Below, one piece after another: positions 10,627 to 20,162 of a stretch of DNA of 64,000 nucleotides; position 1 is the first letter of the stretch, and every line of letters begins with the position of its first letter. The notes under the pieces were generated by a model, which saw only the letters and a list, made by a program, of their open reading frames with translations, had not been told where the DNA came from and made no database searches. Source of the stretch: Ectobius pallidus (Eukaryota; Arthropoda; Insecta; Blattodea; Ectobiidae); contig CAXKWD010000003.1 in NCBI GenBank assembly GCA_964059195.1, positions 18,768,606-18,832,605 of the forward strand, read 5' to 3'. A program made the position numbers and the translations under genes.

Positions 10627-11523
10627 TATTTATTTATTTATTTATTTAATCAAGAATGAACATTACAGGTATACACCCAATTACAATGTTCATGACTATA
10701 CTAACAATACATCATGTACTTACAATAACACAAATATGAAGTAGATATAATAAAAAGTAGAAAAGTTAGGATAATGACCGATGTAAGGTAAGAAGTAGGA
10801 GAGAGTAAAGAGAATAAGAGAGATAAGGAGATAGCAAGCATGAAGGATGTAGAGAAAAAATAAAAATGAAATAAGAGTAAAACTAGTATAATAAAACAGT
10901 GAAAAATATGTTAGTTGACAACAGTGTTACTATTCACACACAGATTCCTATGAATTACCATTTTGGACAAGTTTTAACAATTGGCTTGCAGCGAAATTAA
11001 ATTGTTTAAGATTCATTCCAAATATATCTATATTAAGTGGGTGGATTTGATTATACCTATTCAAGGTTCTGTTTATTGGTGAATTTTTGTGTAAGTCTGT
11101 GTTTACTCTAGGAGTAAAAAATAGTTTTCTTAATCTACTATTTTTACTGGGTAGCCTACATATATATAAATTTTTTCTATATAGTTTGTATCGTCAATAT
11201 GGGAATTAATTATTTTATACAGGAAACTTAATGACTGACATGCTCTTCTATGTGACAAAACTTGGAATTCAAAATTTTCCAGGAGTTTATCATAATTCAT
11301 ATACAATGGATAAAAGCCACAAACTTTAAACATTAAAAACTTGAGGAATTTGCTTTGTACTTTTTCGATCATTTTTTTGTTCTTTACAGTAAACGGATCC
11401 CAAATGATTGATCCATATTCCAAATTTTGTCTAAGGAGAGAATAATATAAACGAGTTAATGTTTCCCGGCTTAGCATGTATGAATTTCTCATTATGAAAC
11501 CAAGGATTCCCAATGCTTTCCTA
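10627..11523 (-). pseudogene. LINE fragment with (AAAT)n tail
   Basis: The minus-strand frame 11130-11513 reads MGILGFIMRNSYML, LYYSLLRQNLEYGSIIWDPF and KVQSKFLKFLMF. This is the region just after the RT catalytic core ('L--LEYGS-IW-P' then 'VQ-+FLK'). The 3' tail lies at 10624-10650 as TTTA repeats on the plus strand. It is 5' truncated at about 11523, with no YADD present. The same protein region appears, more decayed, at 63560-63880. Confidence 0.75.
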
Positions 11524-12299
11524 ACCTAAAAGGGCTAAATCGGACTTAAGGGACATACAGCTTTCGATGAAATTCATTGGTGAGAAATATGTGAATTTCA
11601 TTTTTTTTTTCCAGCAATGAATTGCTCTACAGTCTTGAAATCTGACATATTCTTGATTGACTATTTCTACAATTGCATACTATTTTCAAAATTAATCAAA
11701 CTGTTACAGTTACGGGTAATTATCATTTCAAAATGGCTGCCACGTTTCATGCACTGAACAACCGTATCCTTGATAACTTCTACAAATATAGATATTTCTG
11801 AGTGATTATGTTTCTGTGTGTTTGTTAATATCATGTGAACAATATAAACTAGGATCTTTGAAATATCTTCATTATAAGTATTTTTTAAAATCATTTTTAA
11901 AATTTTATTTTTCATTAAATTATATATAATTAAAAAATACTTATACTGAAGAAATTTCAAAGATTCTAGATTATGTTGTCCACATGATATTAACAAACAC
12001 ATAGAAAAATAATCATTCAGAAATATCTATATTTGTGGAAGTTATAAGGGAAACGGTTGTTCAGTGCATGAAACGTGGCAGCCATTTTGAAACGATAATT
12101 GCCCGTAACTGTAACAGTTTGATTAATTTTGAAAATGGTATGCAATTTTAGAAATAGTCGGTCAATAGTATGTCAGATTTAAAGACTGTAGAGCAATTCA
12201 TTGAGGAGAAAAAAATAATGAAATTCACATATTTCTCACCAATGAATTTCATCGAAAGCTGTATGTCCCCCATTAAGTCCGATTTAGCCCTTTTAGGTT
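11524..12299. mobile_element. Family F fold-back element (long palindrome)
   Basis: Two arms of about 370-385 bp are near-perfect reverse complements, with a short AT-rich centre near 11900-11930. TTAA lies at 11546-11549 and 12273-12276, next to ends reading GGGACATACAGCTTTCGATG. In this copy the pairing continues about 22 bp beyond both TTAA sites. Relatives are at 16358 and 44835. There is no real gene; the frames on both strands are mirror images. Confidence 0.85.
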
Positions 12300-12368
12300 C
12301 TATAAGATTCATATATTCGGAAGCAAGGGGTATAAAAACGGAAAAATATGTTAAAATGTTCTAATTAA

Positions 12369-13105
12369 GGGGAGATAGTAGTTATCAGTGTCAAAAATAT
12401 CGATTCTAGGCTCATGTAATAGAGTATAGTTTTGTGAACATTTTTATGTATAGGTATTATATGTTGCGTTATTATTAAGCCAAGCAGAGCGACCTGGAGC
12501 TTTCTAAAATTGATAAAATACCATAAGGCACGTCATCTTCTTTCCGCTCTCCTTTAAAATTACATTTTTTGTACTTTAGGTACCATTTTCTGAAAAGCTA
12601 TTAATGCTAAAATAATGAAACTTTCAGAAATTCATTATAGATGAATGACAAATCTCCCTTAGCAGAATTATGGGAAAAGTCTTGACTATACAGAATTTTC
12701 AACTATTTTTAATTGAAAAAAGTTTTTTTTTAGTCGTGAAGTTTTTATGCAGTTTTCATGCAGTAATATTGTACATATTAGACTGATTGTGCTAGGGTAA
12801 ATAGTAGTACCTATTGTTAATAAGTTCTCAAAGTTTCACAAAAATCTAAGCTACAGAAATTGAATAAAGCGTACCTATGTCAAGGGAAGTAACTATAAAA
12901 CAAAATTATCACCTATGTGTTAAAAAATTATTTCCTACCAAACAGCGAGTTCTAGAACAACCATTCTCTGCTTATTTAAAACTGCAAAGAGCACTTGTAA
13001 AGCATAAAAAATTCAACTAAATCTGACTGTTAACACCTGAGTTATGGCTTCTTGAACAAACGCTATATTTTCTATCATTTTGCTAGCGGTAACTACCATC
13101 TCCCC
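12369..13105. mobile_element. TTAA-flanked MITE, copy 1
   Basis: The ends GGGGAGATAGTAGTTATC and 'taactaccatctcccc' are inverted, and TTAA is duplicated at 12365-12368 and 13106-13109. TTAA duplication is typical of piggyBac and Kolobok. No transposase frame is present. A close copy lies at 17825-18623. Confidence 0.85.
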
Positions 13106-13108
13106 TTA

Positions 13109-14163
13109 AGAAGCTGGGGGAAAAATAGGCTAAAACCTTCAGATCCCTTCCCTAGTTATGTAGCCTCCAACTCTCGATATAGCTACTGTACAACTGTGGA
13201 AATCGATCGTGTTGCTATGTTACTTGTATTGTCCTGTGTTTACCAGTATTTTAGTTAATCCTACCAGCAAATAAGTGCACATAGGATGACCTGTGATCAC
13301 ACATATTCACCGCATTATAAAATATGCTCTTTCATACATATCATACCGGGTGTCCCCGAATCGCAGACCACTTCTTCAACTTATACCTCGTAAATGTGCT
13401 TGTGCTAGTATTGTTGGTTGCATGATACGCGGATTTCAGGGTGATACAAATCATACTGTATTTGGTGGTTCTTTAAGGAGGATATTTTCTGTGTTAAAGG
13501 TATATAGACAATATGCACAACCAATGGGATCGGATTTGGCAAGAAACGAATAACGGCAGCACAACGAAAGATTTGTTTATTTTCCTAGAGTGCAAGATAG
13601 AATAGTTTGTACACTTTTGATTCCAAACTGTATTAAGACTCAGTTCGTAACAGGGCATGGGAAATTTGATGAACACTTACATAGATTTAAAATTTCTACC
13701 TCTGCAAATTATAAATGTAAAGAGGAAAGCCAGTCCGTTAGGAATCTCTTATTTCGTTGTCCATTATTTACGCATGAACGTTATCAGTTAATATTATATA
13801 TAGTTAATATTATAGTTAATAATATAGTTAATACATATATAGTTAATATTATATATTAATTTTGACTTTACTACACCAACATCAGGCATGGTGTGCAAAA
13901 TTCTACATCCTCTATGAGCCATAAAACGCTTCATCAAGCGTTTTCTGAGGGAATTGTTTGAGTGTGATAAGTCGTTCTTCATCATTTCTAATTCTAAATA
14001 CCTAAAAAAGGACCTAGAATTTAAAAATAGAAAGTCCTTCATAAGTTAATTTCGAATGTCGAAATACAAAACACGAGCGACGTCGGGCCTTTTAAGGTAG
14101 TAGCCTATAAACCTGAAACAATGTTATCAACTTGGCCATCTCATTCATTTTCTCAGTCAGTAT
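13109..14163 (-). repeat. Right arm of small inverted duplication
   Basis: This is the mirror of 9197-10626. It keeps the uninterrupted state of the sequence that family G split in the left arm ('gatagaatagtttgtacac'). Confidence 0.88.
13590..13790 (+). pseudogene. LINE C-terminal tail, mirror copy
   Basis: The frame reads IPNCIKTQFVTGHGKFDEH, then LHRFKISTSANYKCKEE and LLFRCPLFTHER. The last part ('HLLF-CP-F---R') extends the RNase H-downstream motif further than the left copy does. It is 5' truncated. Confidence 0.72.
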
Positions 14164-14165
14164 AT

Positions 14166-14340
14166 TGACTATAAATTATTTTTGCACGACGTAACTAATT
14201 AGTGGTACTTACGAATATTGTTCAAGTGGATCGTAACGCGAAATTGCCGCACGCAATCTGGTTGCTATGAAAACAAAATAAATCTCCGTGCGGTAAAAAT
14301 TACAAAAAGCACAAGTGCCGTAAGTAAAACCATCATGATA
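14166..14340 (+). repeat. Family G repeat, 5' part only
   Basis: It begins 'tttttgcacgacgtaactaa' and stops at about 14340. That is the point where homology to the large inverted duplication starts. Confidence 0.7.
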
Positions 14341-14943
14341 TAGTACCGTAAATTATTCATAACCTATTAAAACAATGAAAAATATAAAAATCCGCATTTG
14401 AGGTGCATTCTATTCATCTATGTAAAAAATTTCAGACATCTGCGTGCCGTAGTTTTGGCTGGTCATCCCACACAAACAACCATACAGACAAACAAGCAGA
14501 CAAACATTTCCTCTCACTGTATAGATATGTATTGTGTCAATCTCATTCTTTCACAGTATCAATATTTTGAATATTCCCTCTGGAAAGAAAAAAGATAACG
14601 CTCCGGTAATATTTTCTTAAACGTGAATGTCCGTACGTCAATAACTTATCTATTTTTAATAATAATAATAATAATAAATAAACTTGTGACATGGTTGTGT
14701 AACTCTTTCATACAATATCGATTTTTCACTATTTTACTTCGTTGTGCCTTGCAACGTTGGGTTCTATGCTGAAATATCTAGATAACCTTAATCAATATAC
14801 CCTGCAAACATATTGCGAAACATAAAACCACTTGGCTTAACACTGGCTATAAAGCTGCGACTTGTAAATAGGAAAGCTTCGTTAGCTATGGACATTAAGG
14901 TAAGGGAACTTTAAACTGCAAAATTTGACGTTACTTATACAAC

Positions 14944-16200
14944 TACTAGCTTAAAAGGCCCGATTTTTAAATTATAGGTCATTAACAGGGCCGGATTGTA
15001 ATGACATGTCATATTTTCCCCTTTGCATTATTTCAGGTTTCCGACTAATTTAAATCCGATTCCAAGCATCCTGGTGAAAATGGAATGGCTTTTATTATGC
15101 ATATTTAGGAAATTTTCAACTATTGTAGCATATTTAGTATGAATATGCATATTTAGGTCATATTTTTGGCATATTTGTGTGCATATTAAAAAAAAAATTG
15201 AAGTTTCATATCATATTTTGAAAATTTTTGCATTATAATGATACTTTTTGAGAATTTACAGGTATTTTATATAGTTAACATTATATTTTAATATGAATTG
15301 TAATGAAACTTTTAAAAAATATATACACAATGTGTAAGTAGTAAAGTCATATTTTAAATTTTATTGGTCATATATTAATGTTTTTCAGGTCATAAGTGCA
15401 TGCATACATCCTATTTTTTAGGTCATAGAAATCCGCCACCTAGTCATTATATAGGTATTTAGAATTTGAAATAGGAAGGACGATTTATCACACTCAAACT
15501 ATTCCCTCATAAAACGCTTCGTATAGCTTTTTATGGTTCATACAGGATGCAGAATTTTGCATCACATCGCTTGTATACAGCAAGCCTGGTAGGGGTTCAA
15601 ATAAGAAGAAACAGAAATTCCGGTAACATAAAATTGTATTGTCTTTGCGGAATATTTTATTTCTTACTCTCATGTTACTATAAAACCGTTTTGGGGATGG
15701 AATTGAACAGAAATGTAATATCACTTTCATACTTCTCTCTCCAAAACCCTGCGTTATAATAATATACATATTACCATACCTCGTATTGTTTCCTCTATGT
15801 CCAGGGTAGAGAAAGTTATGTGACTGCATTATTTTCGTGGATTTCATTCCTTAATATTTATATATAACATGGATTATATTGATAGTTCTCTAATTTGTCA
15901 AGTCTCGTTTCATTTATTTCCAAAGCCTTATGTGAAGACTGCTAGCAATACTTTTGTCAAGTGAAATGTGATTTGGATTTGATAACTGTGTAAAAAGGGA
16001 TTAAGTATTCTCAAGAACATTTAATTTTTGGCATTTAAAATCAATTTTTTTAAAATCCTTTCTTAGTGAGCACCTACATTATGAAACGAAGGTACTGTCA
16101 AAATTCCAAGTGTCTACTTGTTATAATTTAGGTTCTACATTGATTAAGTATGGAATTATTGGATGGGGAGGAGTTTGAAAACTAGAATTCATTCTCCACT
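14944..16200 (+). repeat. Family P repeat, left-arm copy
   Basis: The start 'actagcttaaaaggcccga' and the body at 15440-16200 match 38524-39330 and the right-arm copy 45690-46545. It is split by the hAT-like MITE at 14993-15439. No credible gene is present; the open frame 15494-15847 (minus) recurs only as repeat. Confidence 0.7.
14993..15439. mobile_element. hAT-like MITE, left arm only
   Basis: It starts CAGGGCCGGATTG, contains the family hallmark 'gacatgtcat' and 'aggtcat' phrases, and ends AAATCCGCCACCTA. The flanks are GTCATTAA and GTCATTAT (8 bp, one mismatch). The right arm at about 46437-46460 has the uninterrupted site, so this insertion followed the duplication. Confidence 0.75.
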
Positions 16201-16353
16201 AATTTTGCATCAAAAATATAAAATTAAAATTTTTCTGTCGAAACCTATTGACTATTCGTCCAAATTGACATTTTAAGAATTTAATATCCTTATTGCCTAT
16301 TGGGAAAATATTTGGGCCCAAGAGAGATGAAGATGGGGACAGAAGAAAACTGC
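16200..16353 (+). pseudogene. LINE family C fragment
   Basis: 'gggaaaatatttgggcccaa' followed by 'gagagatgaagatggggac' encodes the KIFGP-RDE-GD piece found in family C at 57120-57194 and 60545-60590. It is truncated by the family F element that follows. The right arm carries the same piece at 45552-45605 on the other strand. Confidence 0.6.
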
Positions 16354-16357
16354 TTAA

Positions 16358-17252
16358 GGGGGGACACACAGCTTTCGATGCTGAAAAATAGGTGAAGTTT
16401 CGTTATTTTCTTCTCAGCAGTGAATTATTCTGTAACCTTACAATCTGGCATTCTCTATATTGACTAGTTCTAAAATTGCATACTATTTTCAGAATGAATT
16501 TAAATGCTACAGTTAATGGGTAATTATCATTACAAAATGGCAGTCAAATTTTGTGCACTGAAGTGCCGTTTCCTTGATAATTTTCATAAATACCAATATT
16601 TCTGAGTGATTATTTATTCTATCTATGTGTAAATATCACATGAACAATATAATCTGGAATCTTTGGATTATATGCAGTATAAGTATTTTTTTTTTAAATA
16701 ATTCATCATTGTTATTTTTTTTAGAAATTTTTACATCAGAAATATTTTGTTTAATATACTATTAAGCTCACATCAATGATTCTAGGTAGTTTTGTTCACA
16801 GCAGCGTCGCCAGGAATTTTTTTAAGGGGGGGAAAAATCAATTTCGGATCTCAATTTCAAATGATTAGGCTAAACACATTAATATCCACTTAGTTAACCG
16901 GATCGTTATTTTGAACCCAAGCTGAATTCGACGAGGCTACAAAGTTTTTAAGTTAACAGAATACGCAGTTTTGAGCAATGGCCTTGGTGAGATATTATTA
17001 TAAATTCATATTATAGTTATAATTAGTTAATACTTGCTAAACTCATTATAAAGTAATTCAATTTTTTTGTTTGTTATCCATGCTACAATTGGAGGTTGAC
17101 CAAGAGTACCACAAATAAATAAATCCATAAGGCAATCCAGAGGGGGGCAGTTGCCCCCCCTTGCCCCCCCATGCCGACGCCCATGGTTGTTCAATAATAT
17201 CAAAAATACCTGCATGCAAAATTTCACTGCAATAACTTCATAAATGTTTGAG
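16358..17252. mobile_element. Family F fold-back element, left-arm copy (broken)
   Basis: It starts after TTAA (16354-16357) with the end motif GGGGGGACACACAGCTTTCG. It is interrupted by a 385-bp hAT-like MITE (16799-17183) and then stops at about 17252 without its second arm. The right-arm counterpart (44835-45547) is complete. Confidence 0.72.
16799..17183. mobile_element. hAT-like MITE with G/C-tract ends
   Basis: The left end CAGCAGCGTCGCCAGGAA is followed by a run of G, and the right end has long C-runs then CATGCCGACGCCCATG. The flanks TTTGTTCA and GTTGTTCA match an 8-bp duplication with one change. The empty site GTTGTTCA is visible in the right arm near 45110-45120. Confidence 0.75.
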
Positions 17253-17254
17253 AT

Positions 17255-17820
17255 GTAATCCCACGACTGATTACGAGTTTATCGATATATTTACGAGAAA
17301 GAAGTTCGAGTTTATCGATATATTTGCGAGAACGAGGTTAGAACAAATTTATCTGATGAAACTCGTAATCTCGAGTAGGATTTATTAAGACTATTCCATA
17401 AGTAAAATGTAAAGGATTTCGTAAATAATAATTATTTTCTTACTTTGTTGTCAATATTGTGTCAACTATAAAATCAAGTCATACTAGATGAATCGATTCG
17501 ATCCCATTCGATAAATCGTCCAAGTTCCCAATGCTACCAATAGTGCGCATCACAAGTTGGAGGCGTCGTGGTACTTGCTTACATCTAAACGCTATAAAAG
17601 TAGACGAACTGGCTTGCACCGAATCGAAATTGTGTTTCTAATCCCCGGATATTTATGCTCATGGCATCATGTGACGTATTTTTCACCGCACTTTGATGCC
17701 TTACGTATCCAATAACGAGCTGACGTTTATGAGATAAAATTGCAGCCTGGTATTAATAGCAAGTGTTTTATAAGATAAACGATCGGGATTAGTCTACATC
17801 CGAGAAATTGCTAAACGTTA
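17255..17820 (+). repeat. Family R repeat with TATA-like motif
   Basis: Two tandem copies of 'gagtttatcgatatatttac' lie at about 17275-17340. Further on comes a TATAAAA box (about 17593) followed by 'gaactggcttgcaccgaatc'. A second full copy is at 30541-31165 and a partial inverted one at 43741-43970. The TATA-plus-downstream block is the best conserved part across the three. It may be an LTR or a promoter-bearing element; this is unproven. Confidence 0.65.
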
Positions 17821-17824
17821 TTAA

Positions 17825-18623
17825 GGGGAGATGGTAGTTATCAGTGTCAAAAAAATCATTTTTTTTCCTTAGGCTCATGCAATAGAGCTTTGTTTTCTGA
17901 ACATTTTGGTATGTAGGTCTTATATGTTGCGTTGTTATTAATCCAAGCAGAGCGACCTGGATGGATAAAATACCATAAGGTTAGAACATGCATGCCATTT
18001 TCTTTTCGCTCTCCTGTAAAATTACATTTTTTGTACTTCAGGTACCATTTTCTGAAAATCTATTCATGCTAAAATAATGAAACTTTCAGGAATTCATTAT
18101 AGATGGATGAAAAATCTCCCTTAGCAGAATTATGGGAAAAGTCTTGACTATACAGAATTTTCAACCATTTCTATTTTTCAAAAAAGTTTTTTTTTTTTTA
18201 GTCGTGAAGTTTTGATGCAGTTTTCATGCAGTAATATTGTACACATTAGACTGATTGTGCTAGGGTAAATAGTACAACCTATTGTCAGTAATTATTAATA
18301 AACTTCATTATGAAGCTAAACTTGACCTATTGTTAGTAAGTTCCCAAAGTTTCACAAAAATCTAAGCTACAGAATTTGAATAAAGCTTACCTATGTCTAG
18401 GGAAGTAACTGTAAAACTAAATTATCACCTATGTGTTAAAAAATTCTTTCCTACCAAACAGTGAGTTCTAGAACAACCATTCTCTACTTATTTTAAACTA
18501 CGGAGTGCACTTGCAAAGCATAAAAAAAATTCAACTAAATCTGACTGTTAACACCTGAGTTATGGCTTCTTGAACATACGCTATATTTTCTATCATTTTG
18601 CTAGCGGTAACTACCATCTCCCC
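17825..18623. mobile_element. TTAA-flanked MITE, copy 2
   Basis: The ends GGGGAGATGGTAGTTATCAG and 'taactaccatctcccc' are flanked by TTAA (17821-17824, 18624-18627). The copy is about 799 bp and most of its length matches 12369-13105. The right arm lacks it, so it inserted after the duplication. Confidence 0.86.
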
Positions 18624-18639
18624 TTAATCAATATCAAAC

Positions 18640-19590
18640 ACGCCGTAAGTGGAATATTCTTATAAATAAACTCGCTTCGCTCGTTGGGGCTCATCCCCCA
18701 AACCCCCAGTGAAGCTCTTGGGAAAGTTGATGTCTTTATACTGCCTTATAGCCTATTGCCGTGTAGCCATTAAAAAAAACCTAAAAGTGTGCGGTGAGTC
18801 TTTAGGACTTCTTCGGGATAAAAAATAAAAAATTGAACTTTCTGGAAATTTTTCCGTAGGTTACAAGCTAACAGGTACAGTCTGCCAAATCTCATGTTTC
18901 TAGCTCATCTGGAAGTGGTAAACATTAATGGCGTATTTTATGAAGTAAATTTCAACTGATATTAAAGGATGAAATAGCGAGGATGATTCATGGTATGTAA
19001 AAATATACAATTGGAGAAACCATGAAAAAACTCACGTCAACTGGGATTTGAACGTTGAACCTCCCGAATGCGAGTCCAAGACGTTTCTACCTCGACCTTC
19101 CCCTTAGGTTTACGGAAATAATTATTTCTAAACTTTCAGAGCCCTACGAGAACACTGTTTGATAATACCGTTGACATGGAAACCGCGCCTTTATTCGGTC
19201 GTTTTTAGGGCTACAAATTAAAAAAATAAAGTTTTTGAAATTTTCCTGTGGTTTACAGCCTAAAAGCTATATGTGTACCAAATTTTAAGTTTCTAGCTCA
19301 TCTGGAAGTGGGCAAACATTAATGTCAGTGAGTGAGGGAGTGAGTGAGTGAGTGAGTGAGTGAGTCAGTGAGTCAGTCAATCAGCCATGTGGCTTTATAT
19401 TATAGGGACAAGATAACTGCAGCCCCACGAGATTTGCTCATCTGGCTGATTTCAAACAAAACACGAATGAAATATTTTGTAATGCTTGCTAATGTTTTGT
19501 TGTTTATAAATAAATAAATGCAAATGTCTAAAAATGTCGCCTTCTTTGTACTAAACATAGCATGCCGATTGTTAAAACAAAGATAAAAAA
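18640..19590 (-). repeat. Left-arm repeat block with SINE and GTGA microsatellite
   Basis: The block holds a tRNA-type SINE fragment on the minus strand (about 18920-19110; its box-B-like 'gggatttgaac' is on plus) and a (GTGA)n tract at 19327-19376. Its mirror is 42000-42960, where the tract is (CACT)n and longer. Confidence 0.65.
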
Positions 19591-20162
19591 AAATCCCTTT
19601 AGGCAAGCCTACAGACTGAGGTAGATTTCGAAGTACTTTTGGTTTAATTTACTGTCGCTGCGTAGCACTATTTTTCTTTAGCCTTGGCATGACAAACCCG
19701 CAATGATAACTGCAAAAAAGAGCACTTTTTCAAACATTCAAAACTCTCCTTGGGAAAAACCAAATATAAGGTGCATCGTCGCATGAGACATATCCCGCCC
19801 TAACCAACCCCCAGCGAAGCACTTTCTTTTATACCACGATCTAGCAAATTCTTCGAGGATAAACAAGCTGACAAACCGTTGGGTACAAAGCAACCCTGTG
19901 GGTACTCTCGCATTTTTAATATTTGGTACGGTCTGGAGTGTCGGCGACAATATACCAGGATAGTTTGTCACTATCCTTCGCTGGAAAAAAAAAGTGTGAA
20001 TATTGAGTGGGCGGAGCTTAAACTGCACCTTTCGCCCTCGCCTTAAATGAGAACTATCAAGAAACTAGTTATTGATTTGTAGAGAACTCATCAAGAGCTT
20101 TTCAACGATACCCCACAAGACGTAGTTTCAAAAGTTTCGAATTTCCTTCCCCCCACCCCCAC

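Noticed and set aside
11667..12002. 111-codon minus-strand frame (and its plus-strand partner near 12170)
   Set aside because: It spans the centre of a fold-back palindrome; the frames mirror each other and carry no domain.
9507..13860. CRISPR-like or satellite array from repeated ATATA/TTAATA phrases
   Set aside because: These are simple AT microsatellites (9507-9532, 13790-13858) with no spacer-repeat regularity.
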